Below, piece by piece: positions 34,686-43,700 of a stretch of 64,000 nt of DNA (position 1 is its first letter; every line of letters starts with the position of its first letter). The stretch lies in contig DKDP01000048.1 in assembly GCA_002449395.1 (NCBI GenBank), positions 1 through 64,000 on the forward strand. Reading direction: 5' to 3'. Source of the stretch: Ruminococcaceae bacterium UBA6845 (GTDB lineage: Bacteria > Bacillota > Clostridia > Oscillospirales > Acutalibacteraceae). The notes below the pieces were generated by a model, which worked only from the letters and a program-made list of their open reading frames with translations, was not told the DNA's origin and did no database searches. A program made the position numbers and the translations under genes.

Positions 34686-35429
34686 ATGGATGATAAATTG
34701 TATTTTGTAATTTTCGGTATAATACTTGCGGTTATGGCGGTCGTTATTCCGTTCTTCTTGAAAGCGGAAACCCCGAAGCCCTGCAAAAAATCACTTATTC
34801 TTAAACAGACCTGTTCAACGATTTTTCTTGCGAATGCGCTTATCGCCGGATTGGTCGGTGACTTCACGAGATATGCCGCATTAATGTTTGTCGGCCTTTG
34901 CTTCTCGTGGCTCGGAGATTACCTTCTCCACGTCAACCCCGGCCAGGGATTTTTCGTTGCGGGACTTTCATCGTTCCTTGTAGGACACATTTTTTATACT
35001 GCTGCATACTGTAAGGCGTTCAGAGTTCTTTTCCCATGGGCGTCAATTGTCACCGTGCCTAAGATAATTGCTTACATAGTCATTCTTGCGGCGGCAATGT
35101 TTTGCACACTGTTTGTTGAAAAAATCTCTCTCGGAAAAATGTTTGTCCCCTGCTTCCTTTACGCTGCAACAATTACCGCAATGGCTGTTGAGGCATTTTC
35201 ACTTGCCATTACAATTATGACCACACCGAGCAATGTCAAGGATCCGATATTCACCGGAATTATGCTTATGCTCGGAGCGGCGCTTTTTGTAATCTCCGAC
35301 TACACGCTTTCGATTTTGACATTCAAAAAAGGTGTTAAAAAGCACGGGGCATTGCGTCAGGTAAATATTTGGACATATTTCTACGCTCAGCTCTTCCTCG
35401 GCGTTTCGATTTATTTCATTTCAACCTGA
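34686..35429 (+). CDS. YhhN-family membrane protein (lysoplasmalogenase-like)
   Basis: 247 residues with about eight hydrophobic segments. CFSWLGDYLLHV and the late LGAALFVISDYTLSI match the paired acidic motifs of the YhhN/TMEM86 family, whose animal members hydrolyse the vinyl-ether bond of lysoplasmalogens. Many anaerobic clostridia contain plasmalogens, so the role is reasonable. ATG 34686 follows CGAGGTGAC; the codon at 34665 has no ribosome site. Confidence 0.82.
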   Translation: MDDKLYFVIFGIILAVMAVVIPFFLKAETPKPCKKSLILKQTCSTIFLANALIAGLVGDFTRYAALMFVGLCFSWLGDYLLHVNPGQGFFVAGLSSFLVGHIFYTAAYCKAFRVLFPWASIVTVPKIIAYIVILAAAMFCTLFVEKISLGKMFVPCFLYAATITAMAVEAFSLAITIMTTPSNVKDPIFTGIMLMLGAALFVISDYTLSILTFKKGVKKHGALRQVNIWTYFYAQLFLGVSIYFIST

Positions 35430-35454
35430 TATCATAATGTAACCAAACAAAGTA

Positions 35455-35499
35455 AAAGCTGTCTCGTTTTAGTTTCAAACTAACCGAGACAGCTTTTTT
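35455..35499. terminator. Strong bidirectional terminator between yhhN-like gene and spoVT
   Basis: Perfect 12-bp stem AAAGCTGTCTCG (35455-35466) with CGAGACAGCTTT (35485-35496), T-run on both strands. Confidence 0.9.
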
Positions 35500-36031
35500 A
35501 CTGTTCCATTTGTTTGCCGATGAATGATGCGGCAACCTGTGCCAGCTTTGTTTCCGTCGGTGAAATTTTTGACCCGTCACTCCAGAGGAAAACCACTGCG
35601 CCGAGAATATCGCCGTTGCCGATTATCGGCATTGCGATCGACGCCCCGTAGTCAACACCCTCAACGGGATGGAGCTGTTTTTCCTTATCCCCCGTGAAAA
35701 GCTGTCTTGATTCCATCACATCCTCAAGCTCCTTGCTGATCCTTTTTTCGAGAAAATCCTTCTTTGAAACGCCGGCGCAGGAGATCACGTGGTCACGGTC
35801 GCAGATGAGCACGGGCGTCGTCACATTGCGGTACAGAACGTCGGCAAAATGCTCCGTCACATCGGTTATCTCGCTGATCGGCGAATATTTCTTGAAGATC
35901 ACTCCGCCCTCTGTATCCGTAAAAATCTCAAGCGGAGCGCCCTCTTTGATGTGCATCGTGCGGCGAATCTCTTTCGGAATAACCACACGTCCGAGATCGT
36001 CGATTCGTCTGACGATTCCAGTTGCTTTCAT
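35498..36031 (-). CDS. spoVT: Stage V sporulation protein T
   Basis: 177 residues. N-terminal AbrB-like swapped-hairpin DNA-binding domain (MKATGIVRRIDDLGRVVIPKEIRRTMHIKEGAPLEIF) and a C-terminal GAF-like domain (about 55-177). SpoVT tunes sigma-G regulated genes in the forespore, so its presence supports an endospore former. AbrB alone would be about 95 residues. Confidence 0.95.
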   Translation of the reverse strand: MKATGIVRRIDDLGRVVIPKEIRRTMHIKEGAPLEIFTDTEGGVIFKKYSPISEITDVTEHFADVLYRNVTTPVLICDRDHVISCAGVSKKDFLEKRISKELEDVMESRQLFTGDKEKQLHPVEGVDYGASIAMPIIGNGDILGAVVFLWSDGSKISPTETKLAQVAASFIGKQMEQ

Positions 36032-36172
36032 ATATAAACACCCTCTTTGGCAACCGCATAAGCGGCCTTTGATTCGTTTGCAAAAATAGTGTTCGCCGCT
36101 TTTTATTTTTTATGCGGCAGTAATTGCAAAAAAGATGCTCGGGAGTTATAATATAGAAAATGATCCGAACAA

Positions 36173-36328
36173 TTAACGACCTTTGCCGTTCAGCAATCGC
36201 CGAAGCTCCTCACGGTAGATGAGGAGGGCAAACGCCTGATTTTTTCTGAAATTCAGCGGCAGTGAGCTGTCGCAGACGTTATCCTCCAGATCGTTTATCC
36301 TTTTTCGGAGATACTCTTCTGTTGTCAT
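36173..36328 (-). CDS. Small hypothetical protein, 51 residues
   Basis: From ATG 36328 (GGTGAT about 5 bases upstream) the frame gives a charged, mostly helical protein (MTTEEYLRKRINDLEDN...LIYREELRRLLNGKGR). The Glu/Arg/Leu composition and the ribosome site make it plausible, but I do not recognise it. It lies between spoVT and the divergent Fe-S protein gene. Confidence 0.5.
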   Translation of the reverse strand: MTTEEYLRKRINDLEDNVCDSSLPLNFRKNQAFALLIYREELRRLLNGKGR

Positions 36329-36373
36329 ATACATCACCGACAATATTTTTTGCAGACAAAACGAGGTTATAAA

Positions 36374-37057
36374 ATGCAAGTACAGGAAGAATTGAAAAAA
36401 TTTTTATTTGAAAACGGGGTTGCCGATGTCGGTTTTACCTGTGTTAACGACGGTCCGTTCGGCGAAAAAAGCTATGCGATGAGCATCGTTGTCAAGCTCT
36501 CCGACGCTGTGATCGACGAAATTTCCGACGAGCCGACCCATTCATATTTTCACCATTACAGAACCGTCAATGCGTTTATCGACAGAACACTTTTGCAGTG
36601 CGGTTTTATTCTTGAAAAGCACGGTTACAAATACATCCCGATCGGCGCATCCCAGAGCATTAACAAGGACGGCTGGAACTATCACGGAAGATATTCACAC
36701 AAAAAGATCGCCACACTTTCCGGTCTCGGCGGAATCGGCAAAAGCTGTCTTTTTCTTCATAAGGAATACGGTCCGAGAGTGAGACTCGGAACGCTTTTCA
36801 CCGACTGCCCGTTCGATTTTGAACCGACGGAATATTTTTCGCCCTGCATAGACTGCGATTTATGCGAAAAGGCTTGCCCCTCTGGTGCGATCCGTGGTAA
36901 AATGTGGACTGTCGGTATGGAACGGGAAGAGTTTTTCGATCCCGAGAAATGCAGTACATATATGAAAAAGAAATTTCAACACATCGGCAGAGGTGCGGTA
37001 TGCGGAATATGTATGCGTGTCTGCCCTGCCGGAAGGAGAATTAACAATGGACGATAA
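36374..37057 (+). CDS. QueG-like 4Fe-4S protein
   Basis: 227 residues, shorter than true epoxyqueuosine reductase (about 380). The block SGLGGIGKSCLFLHKEYGPRVRLGTLFTD matches the QueG family, and two ferredoxin-type motifs follow (CIDCDLCEKACPSGAI and CGICMRVCPAG). It probably binds two 4Fe-4S clusters; whether it acts on queuosine tRNA is uncertain because the N-terminal cobalamin-binding part is not obvious. ATG 36374 follows GAGGTTATAAA. It overlaps the next gene by 11 bases. Confidence 0.78.
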   Translation: MQVQEELKKFLFENGVADVGFTCVNDGPFGEKSYAMSIVVKLSDAVIDEISDEPTHSYFHHYRTVNAFIDRTLLQCGFILEKHGYKYIPIGASQSINKDGWNYHGRYSHKKIATLSGLGGIGKSCLFLHKEYGPRVRLGTLFTDCPFDFEPTEYFSPCIDCDLCEKACPSGAIRGKMWTVGMEREEFFDPEKCSTYMKKKFQHIGRGAVCGICMRVCPAGRRINNGR

Positions 37058-37271
37058 AAAAATTGCAAGAATCAATGAGCTTTCCGCAGCGGCAAGGGAG
37101 CGCGAGCTGACCGAGGATGAACACGCCGAGCGTGCACAGCTCAGAGCCGAATATGTTGCGGCATACAAGCAGAGCCTCATTAATCATCTCAACAACACAA
37201 AAATTGTTGACGAAAAGGGCAACAAAACCCCGCTTCGCAGGAAAACGAGGAACGAAAATGAAAAACAATAA
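37047..37271 (+). CDS. DUF896 (YnzC-type) small helical protein
   Basis: 74 residues. MDDKKIARINELSAAARERELTEDEHAER and LRAEYVAAYKQSLINHL...NTKIVDEKGNKTPL are the DUF896 signature, a two-helix bundle found throughout Firmicutes; Bacillus YnzC is in an SOS-linked operon. GGAAGGAG precedes ATG 37047, which lies inside the end of the Fe-S protein gene. Confidence 0.9.
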   Translation: MDDKKIARINELSAAARERELTEDEHAERAQLRAEYVAAYKQSLINHLNNTKIVDEKGNKTPLRRKTRNENEKQ

Positions 37272-38064
37272 AAAATATTTCATCGGGTTTGGCATCCTTG
37301 CCGTGCTTGCGGTTATATTCAGAGTTTTTGACGAGAAAATTGCCGAGCTTCTTTTTCACAGGGGCAATTTCTTCGGCGGACTTTGCGAGACTGTCGGTTC
37401 GGCTCTCCCGTTTGCGCTCTGCGCATTTTGCTTTGCTACATTGATTTTCTGCCGGCACACGAGAACGACACGGATAAAGAATCGGATTCTCAGCGTTGTT
37501 TTCGGCATTGCGTCCCTGCTTTCCTCGGCGGCGACGGTATATGCCGCAATGTTTTCCTCGGCGGCTAAAAATTACATCGCTATGGCAATTGCGGCGATCA
37601 TTCTTACAGCGGTTTTCATCACTCTCGGCGCAACGCTTTTCAAGTCGAGCTATCAGAAAATTCTGATGACAAAGCACGCAAAGATCGGCTTGATCTCGTC
37701 CGCAGTTTCCGTCTGTCTGTATTTTGCTGCAAAAATCCTGCCTCAGCGCGGAAGCTATGCGGCGATCGCCGAGTCGATTGAAAAATTCGGCAACCCCGAT
37801 ACACCGTCGGAGTTTGTTCCGCTGATCTCTCTTTCGGGCATCGGTGCCGCTCTGATCTTGTGGATTGTCTGCTTCTCCGACATATTTCCGAAGCTCAGAT
37901 TCGTCAAAAAATATTTCTTCGCAGTCTCGGTTATCGTTGCCGCTGCGATGCTTTTCGGCGTGATATCAAGCGGTAACTGCTACGGCTCGGAGTTTATATA
38001 CGGACTGGCTGTGGGCTATATCGCCCTCTTTGCAACTTCAACTTTTGTTGAGAAAAAGGAATAA
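37258..38064 (+). CDS. Polytopic membrane protein, unknown function
   Basis: 268 residues from ATG 37258, overlapping DUF896 by 14 bases. Seven or so hydrophobic segments. The opening (FDEKIAELLFHRGNFFGGLCETVGSALPFALCAF) recalls the N-terminus of PAP2 phosphatases, but none of the PAP2 catalytic motifs (KX6RP, PSGH, SRX5H) is present. Translationally coupled to the two genes before it. Confidence 0.65.
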   Translation: MKNNKKYFIGFGILAVLAVIFRVFDEKIAELLFHRGNFFGGLCETVGSALPFALCAFCFATLIFCRHTRTTRIKNRILSVVFGIASLLSSAATVYAAMFSSAAKNYIAMAIAAIILTAVFITLGATLFKSSYQKILMTKHAKIGLISSAVSVCLYFAAKILPQRGSYAAIAESIEKFGNPDTPSEFVPLISLSGIGAALILWIVCFSDIFPKLRFVKKYFFAVSVIVAAAMLFGVISSGNCYGSEFIYGLAVGYIALFATSTFVEKKE

Positions 38065-38089
38065 TTATACAATTTTACCCATATGTAAA

Positions 38090-38133
38090 TTGAATCCGCT
38101 TGTCTGCGGTGCTATTATTACGTCAGCAGACAA
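38090..38133 (+). promoter_or_regulatory. Promoter of first 35-residue peptide gene with flanking inverted repeat
   Basis: TTGAAT (38090-38095), 17 bases, TATTAT (38113-38118). A perfect 8-bp inverted repeat, TTGTCTGC (38100-38107) and GCAGACAA (38126-38133), brackets the -10. The left arm is upstream of transcription start, so it reads as a DNA operator rather than an mRNA hairpin. Confidence 0.65.
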
Positions 38134-38150
38134 GAAAGGAGGTCTTTACT

Positions 38151-38258
38151 ATGGAGGCTATTACTTCTATCCTTGAGCAGATTGCCGCTCTCATCAGCGA
38201 CCTTGATTTCAATGCCATCCTTGAGGGCATCAGAGACCTGTTCATCAACCTTCTGTAA
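38151..38258 (+). CDS. Small acidic amphipathic peptide A, 35 residues
   Basis: ATG preceded by GAAAGGAGG at ideal spacing; TAA at 38256. The peptide starts MEAITSILEQIAALI and ends RDLFINLL. Hydrophobic residues recur every three to four positions (4, 7, 8, 11, 14, 15, 18, 23, 24, 27, 30, 31, 34), with a conserved Asp19 in the middle, so two amphipathic helices are likely. Net charge is about -5. No signal peptide or transmembrane helix. It has its own promoter and terminator and a same-length paralogue 230 bases on (10 of 35 identical, ungapped). Family not recognised; size and pattern recall beta-type phenol-soluble modulins without clear homology. Confidence 0.75.
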   Translation: MEAITSILEQIAALISDLDFNAILEGIRDLFINLL

Positions 38259-38274
38259 TTTAATAGACGAAAAA

Positions 38275-38306
38275 ATCAACGCTCTTCACGGGCGTTGATT
38301 TTTTAT
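38275..38306 (+). terminator. Terminator of peptide A gene
   Basis: ATCAACGC (38275-38282) with GCGTTGAT (38292-38299), then TTTTTTATT; 17 bases after the stop. Confidence 0.85.
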
Positions 38307-38334
38307 TGACAACATTTTTCTGATATGGTACAAT
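38306..38334 (+). promoter_or_regulatory. Consensus promoter of second 35-residue peptide gene
   Basis: TTGACA (38306-38311), 17 bases, TACAAT (38329-38334). A CAGAT/ATCTG inverted repeat follows at 38342-38356. Confidence 0.85.
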
Positions 38335-38380
38335 ATGTGTGCAGATTCATCATCTGACACTTGTAAAGGAGGAAAATATA

Positions 38381-38488
38381 ATGGAAGCTATTCTTGCTTT
38401 TGTCCAGGAGCTCCTTACTCATCTTAAGGAATTTGACGCTGCGGCAATCATTGAGATCATCAAGAACTTCATCGCAGGTCTTGTATAA
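38381..38488 (+). CDS. Small acidic amphipathic peptide B, 35 residues
   Basis: ATG preceded by AAAGGAGG; TAA at 38486. Starts MEAILAFVQELLTHLKEF and ends IIKNFIAGLV. Same length as peptide A, shares MEAI, Asp19, Ala22-Ile23, Glu25, Ile27 and Leu34; net charge about -3. Independent consensus promoter and terminator imply strong expression and separate control from copy A. No modification, export or immunity gene is adjacent. Function unknown. Confidence 0.78.
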   Translation: MEAILAFVQELLTHLKEFDAAAIIEIIKNFIAGLV

Positions 38489-38502
38489 TTGTTAATAAGC
38501 GA

Positions 38503-38540
38503 CGCCCTGTTTCACAAAGGAACAGGGCGCTTTTTGTTTT
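38503..38540. terminator. Terminator of peptide B gene, probably shared with aroE-aroK
   Basis: CGCCCTGTT (38503-38511) with AACAGGGCG (38521-38529), then CTTTTTGTTTT. The convergent fused gene ends at 38539. Confidence 0.85.
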
Positions 38541-39792
38541 AATATAGTATGCTCTCGGTAGGCTTGATCTGCATAATATTTATTATCTCGGAAACGGTCT
38601 TTTCAACATTATCCGTAACCTCAACATTTATATCCGCAAGGAATTTGTAGATCGGCGTTCTCTCGTCATCAAGCCTTTTGAGTGCGTCGTAATTTCTGAT
38701 CAGCGGAACACCGTCAAATTTCAGCCCGCTGAGCTCACGGGTGAGCCAAACAACGTAGCCGTTCTGACGGATGTAATACTGATTTTCCTTGCTGAGAATC
38801 GCGCCGCTCTCGCAGGCAATTACCTGACCGCCGTTGCGTGTTATTTTCTTGAGTGTTTCGGTTTCAAGTTCTCTGTAATACCTTTCGCCGTATGCCATAT
38901 ACACGGTGGAAAGCGGAACGCCCGCCTTTATCGAAATCAGACGTTCAACGTCGATACAAGGTCTGCCGAGCTTTGCGGCAAGCACCTTGGCAATAGTCGT
39001 TTTTCCGCAGCCGGGAAGTCCGACAAGAATTATATTCTTTCTGCGGTCGCTCATCGTCTTATAGGTTGTTTTGATAAGCTCCTCGTCGGGCTGAATCCTG
39101 CCGAATTTTATCTCGGTCTGGTACGCCTGAGCAACGAGCATCGAAAGACCGTCGGAGTTTGGAATATCCCTGTCCTCCGCATCACAGATCAGGCGGGTTC
39201 TTCTCGGGTTATAGATGAGTTCCATAACTCCGCAGAGCTTCGGAAATCTGTCAAGCGAAACAAACTTGATTCCGTTGTTCGGGTACATTCCGTTTGCGGT
39301 CGTGTTTATGATTATGTCAATATCCTCGTTCTCATAGAAATCGTCGGAATCCTCGATCTCCTGCCTTGAAACGGTTATGATCTTCTTCGCTCCGAGATCC
39401 TTTGTGACCGCCTGAACGGTGAGCGAATCACTGCCCGTGCCGAAAATCAGAACGGTTTTGCCCGAGACGTCGATTCCGCACTTGTTTATCATAAAGCAGA
39501 AGCCGAAATACTCGGAGTTGTCACCGATCAGCTTGCCGTCAGAGTCAACTACAATTGTGTCCACACTGCCGATTTTCTGAGCGGACTCGGTAATGACATC
39601 GCAGTATTTCATAACATCCTTTTTATACGGAAACGTTACATTGATTCCTGCAAAATCACGATTCTTAAAAAACTCGTCAAGCTCATTCGGCTCGAGCTGA
39701 AAAAGATCGTATCTCGAGTTGCCGAGCTCCCTGTGAATTTCAGGAGAAAGACTGTGAAGCAGCTTTCTTCCGAGCAAACCGTATTTTTTCAT
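38539..39792 (-). CDS. Fused shikimate dehydrogenase-shikimate kinase
   Basis: 417 residues. Residues 1-250 are AroE-like: SLSPEIH, NVTFPYK with catalytic Lys57, GTGSDS nucleotide loop. Residues 253-417 are AroK-like: P-loop GLPGCGKTT (258-266), Asp281 in IDVERLI, YGERYYRELE, and ERTPIY. Together they would reduce 3-dehydroshikimate and phosphorylate shikimate, consecutive steps to chorismate. Two motifs are altered: the catalytic Asp of AroE (NTD) is Glu94 in GDNSEYFG, and the shikimate-binding GGG of the kinase is ESG (328-330). Other shikimate genes are absent from the window. The fusion is certain; full activity of both halves is not. Confidence 0.85.
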   Translation of the reverse strand: MKKYGLLGRKLLHSLSPEIHRELGNSRYDLFQLEPNELDEFFKNRDFAGINVTFPYKKDVMKYCDVITESAQKIGSVDTIVVDSDGKLIGDNSEYFGFCFMINKCGIDVSGKTVLIFGTGSDSLTVQAVTKDLGAKKIITVSRQEIEDSDDFYENEDIDIIINTTANGMYPNNGIKFVSLDRFPKLCGVMELIYNPRRTRLICDAEDRDIPNSDGLSMLVAQAYQTEIKFGRIQPDEELIKTTYKTMSDRRKNIILVGLPGCGKTTIAKVLAAKLGRPCIDVERLISIKAGVPLSTVYMAYGERYYRELETETLKKITRNGGQVIACESGAILSKENQYYIRQNGYVVWLTRELSGLKFDGVPLIRNYDALKRLDDERTPIYKFLADINVEVTDNVEKTVSEIINIMQIKPTESILY

Positions 39793-39820
39793 TTTCGTGA
39801 CCGTTCCTTTCCGCCGGGCG

Positions 39821-40660
39821 TTATTCCCTGTGCTTCTTTTTACCTTTTATGCCCGTTACGCAGCCCGCCGTGATTGCCACAACTGCCGCCGCTGCGCCGA
39901 ACACGGTAGCTGTCCGTTTCCTGCTGTCGGAAACGCCGATGTTATTGTCAATTTCGGAATCAATCACCGTCTGAGGTGAAGTCTCCGACTTGGTCTGATT
40001 CTTTTTTGTTCTCGTCTTTGCGGACTTTGAGGTTTTATATTTTGTGGTTTTAACCTTTGTCGTTTTGTGCTTGGTGGTTCTGTGCTTCGTCGTTTTTTCC
40101 TTGATCGATTTATTTGTTGAGTCCTCGGATTCAACATTCGGCTCTTCGCCCGAATCATCCGAAATGTCAACGGTATACATATTTGACTTTATCCCGTATG
40201 TATCGAAAATATTCACATTCATAATGATTTTGTCGGGGATTCCGTCCTTTATTCCGACTACGGTTTCAAGCATAATGTTCTTGCTGTAACGGTCCGAGAT
40301 TTCATCGACCATCTCGGCATAATAAACGTCATTGTCATACTCCGCCGTTCCGTCGGACATTATTTTTACATCGCCCATATTATTGAAGTTCATTACAACT
40401 CCGCTGAGCTTGTCGTCATTCATTTTCTTGTATTCCAACAGAAAGAGCAAGTGAATACGATTCACTCCTCGGTCAAATCTTGCCTTGACTGCCGCAAAGC
40501 ACAGATCGCTGTTGGATTCACCGCCCGATTCAAGAATAACACAGAGCTTGCTGTCCTCCCAGACGCCGTTATCCGTAATTGCAATCGCATTGAGCGGCAC
40601 AGAGCAAAGAAACGCAACCGTTAACAAAGCAACGGTCAAGATCTTCATCAAACCTTTCAA
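39821..40660 (-). CDS. Secreted, membrane-anchored protein with Lys/Thr repeats
   Basis: 279 residues. Signal peptide (about 1-28), a globular domain (30-165), an acidic stretch (DDSGEEPNVESEDS), then a basic low-complexity region of TTK-type units (KTTKHRTTKHKTTKVKTTK...), and a C-terminal transmembrane helix (about 250-268) with GKKKHRE. The repeat region probably spans the wall. I do not recognise the globular part. Start is TTG 40660 (GAGGG 6 bases upstream) or ATG 40648; the export signal holds either way. Confidence 0.65.
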   Translation of the reverse strand: MKGLMKILTVALLTVAFLCSVPLNAIAITDNGVWEDSKLCVILESGGESNSDLCFAAVKARFDRGVNRIHLLFLLEYKKMNDDKLSGVVMNFNNMGDVKIMSDGTAEYDNDVYYAEMVDEISDRYSKNIMLETVVGIKDGIPDKIIMNVNIFDTYGIKSNMYTVDISDDSGEEPNVESEDSTNKSIKEKTTKHRTTKHKTTKVKTTKYKTSKSAKTRTKKNQTKSETSPQTVIDSEIDNNIGVSDSRKRTATVFGAAAAVVAITAGCVTGIKGKKKHRE

Positions 40661-40679
40661 CGCTATCCCTCTTTATTTA

Positions 40680-40731
40680 AGGCAATACCGCACAATTACG
40701 GCACACACCTCAATTGTGCGGAATTATCTTA
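40680..40731. repeat. 52-bp palindromic repeat
   Basis: CCGCACAATT (40688-40697) pairs with AATTGTGCGG (40712-40721); imperfect pairing extends out to AAGGCAAT and ATTATCTT. The left half AAGGCAATACCGCACAA...GCACACACCT matches the element at 30996-31041. May also end the GH38 transcript. Confidence 0.65.
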
Positions 40732-40733
40732 AT

Positions 40734-43700
40734 TCAATTTACTTTAATTGTAATAATTTCAAACGGTTTTGCAACAAAACTTACGGAATTATCTTTTATT
40801 TCTATATCTTCAACATCATTTTCCAAAAGGTCACAAAGTGTTGCCTTTTTAATCTCAAAGCCAAAGCTGAGCGTAACCTTTGTTTTTTCGTTATAGCTCT
40901 CGTAGCCACGAACCACAATATCATCGCTGTCCTCGGCTTTTTTAACCGTTTCGACAATGAAATTATCCTTATCGCAGGAAACAAATGAATATTCCTCGGG
41001 CAGATTTCCGTCCTGCTTTTCTATCGGGAATGCCTTCATCGGATTGTTCAGCTCGTATGCCGTCTGAACCGTACCTGCGGATCTGTAATTTCCGGCGTGC
41101 GGAAGAAGCGAATAGGTGAAAATGTGCTCTCCCTTGTCGGCTTCCGGATCCGGGTGAGTTGCGCACTTGAAAAGCGAGAGCTTCATTGTGCCGTTGTCAA
41201 CATTGTGACCGTACTTGCAGTCATTCAAAAGGCTCACGCCGTAGCCGTAGTCCGAAAGATCCATATATTTGTGTCCGCAGACCTCAAATTTGGCTGCATC
41301 CCAGCTTGTGTTCTTATGAGTCGGGCGCTCAACCGAGCCGAACTGAATTTCATAGGTTGCCTTGTCGGTATTGACGTCAACGTCAAACGCCGCCTTAACC
41401 ATAAGGTGTTCCTGATGCCAGTCGGCATAGGTATCAAAATCAATTCTTGCGCTGTTGTCATAGAACCAAATTTTCTGACAGAACTGCGATTTGTAGAATT
41501 TTCTCTTTATATTGAATCCGAAGCGTGCGCCCTCGTCGATAAATTCGATCGACGAAACGTCGCTGATTTCATATTTCTTTTCGGTATAGTAGTTGGAAAG
41601 CTCCCACGCATCGTAGGAATACGGAAGATCCTCGAACGCCTCGATGTAGTTGCCTCTTCCGCCCTCACGGAGAACCTCACGGTCGTTGATTTTGTCATAA
41701 AGTCTCGTTATAACATAGCTGTCGTCAAACTCAACGATATAATTTGATGTTTCAAGGCGCTTGCCGTCGAGCTTATACTCCGACTTGTATTCATCGAGCT
41801 TAACAACCTTATAGCCCTTTGCAGGTATGCCGTTCACATGGTAGGTCTTGCCCTCATAATTTACAAATCCGTTGCCGACGAACGAGTTCGGATTGAAAAC
41901 AGCAACTCCGCCATTGGTTTTAATGTTCGATATTATGGTATTATATGCGTCGCTCTCCGCCTTGTGACCGATTGCGGCAATTTTTGCATAGTCCCTGTCG
42001 CACTGCTCATAGACGGAATGAATTGATGAGCCGGGGATTATATCGTGGAACTGGTTAAGAAGTATGCACTCCCAACCCTCATTGAGCTTGTCCTGCGGAT
42101 ATTCCGAGCCGAAAAGCCTGTGTGCCATTGCGGAAACCGCCTCGGCATTCTGATAGAGGAACTCGCTTTTTCTGTTGTTGCGCTTGTTTTTCGCCTGAGA
42201 TGTGTATGTACCTCTGTGGAACTCGAGATAAAGCTCACCGACCCACTTCGGCAGTCTCTTGCTGCCCTCGGTGTTCTTTCTGAGCCTTTCAAGAAAATCG
42301 CCCGCAAACTCCCAGTGCGGCTGAGGGCAGTTTGCAACGCCGTATTTCAGCCTCTCGATAAGCTCAATATTCTCGGTCTCGGGTCCGCCGCCTCCGTCTC
42401 CGTGGCCGAACGGCATCATAACCTCATTTGTCAGCTCTTTAGGCTCAAAACGGTCGTATGTTCCCTTGAGATACGACGCCCTCGTCATCGGTGTATAAGT
42501 CGAAAAGAATCCGTCAAATTCGCCCTTATCGTTGAGCTCCTTGGCGGTCATAAAGTACGAAAAGACCTCCGAGCCGTCGATGCCTTTCCACATAAATGCG
42601 TCGTAAGGCATTCTGTTCGTCTCGTTCCAACCGATTTTTGATGTAACAAATTTATCAATGCCGCTCTTCTTCATAATCTGCGGCATAGCTGCGCTGTAAC
42701 CGAAAACGTCGGGCAGCCAGATTATTCTGTTGTCAACGCCGAACTCATTTTTAAAGAAGCGTTTACCGAAAATAATCTGGCGGACAAGGCTTTCGCCGCT
42801 TGTCAGATTGCAGTCCGCCTCAAGCCACATCGAGCCCTCAAGCTCAATGCGCTTTTCCTTTACAAGGCGCTGAATCTCCGCATACATCTCGGGGCTTTCC
42901 TCTTTAAGGAATTTCAAAAGCTGCGGCTGACTTGACATAAATTTGTAATCGGGATATTTTTTCATCATCTCGATAACACTGCCGAATGTGCGCTGAACCT
43001 TTTCCCTCGTCTGATCGAGAGTCCAGCGCCACGCAACGTCAATATGAGTGTGTCCGATTACGCTGACCTTAATATCCTGATCGTGACAATATTTGCCGTA
43101 AAACTCCGTCATAAGATATTCGTTCGCTGCATCAACGGAACGAAGAAACTCCTCCGACATCGGAGCGCACCAGTTTATATAATTGATTGCCGTGTTGAGG
43201 TATTCCCTGACATCGGCATATTCTTTTGTACTTTCATCCGTATAATAAAGGATTCTGTAAGGCGCCTTGATATTATAATAGAGCGTCTCGACCGCACGGT
43301 TAAACTCGCAAAGCTGAGCAAAAAAGTCCGTCCTTTTTCCCGACGGCTGAGAATAAGCATAGATATGAACATCATAACCGTCTTTGGTTCCGTCGAGCTT
43401 GACGTAGCGGTGTTTTGTGTCCATTCCACGAATGAGCTTACCGTCAAGATAAACCATAAACTGCGGCTCCCAGTCCTCGTCGTGAACATCGGTCGAGGAA
43501 ACATAGAGCTCAAGATCCTTGCCCTTAAGCTCCTGCGGAATGTCAATATGCCTGAAGAACCATCTGTGCTCCTCGGGCTTCATTCCCCAGCGCTCGGTCT
43601 CGCCGAACTCACGCCATTCGCCCTCGCTGAGTAACGGAACTTTATTGCCTTTTTTATAGCCGCACTCCATCGTCTGCCAACCGTTTATCGGTATCCTGAC

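Noticed and set aside
36066..36110. Possible sigma-G promoter for spoVT on the minus strand (GCATA ... CACTATT)
   Set aside because: The spacer is about one base too long and the -10 matches poorly; the region also forms simple GC hairpins.
41097..41747. 216-codon plus-strand frame inside the GH38 gene
   Set aside because: Antisense shadow; no start signals and no family resemblance.
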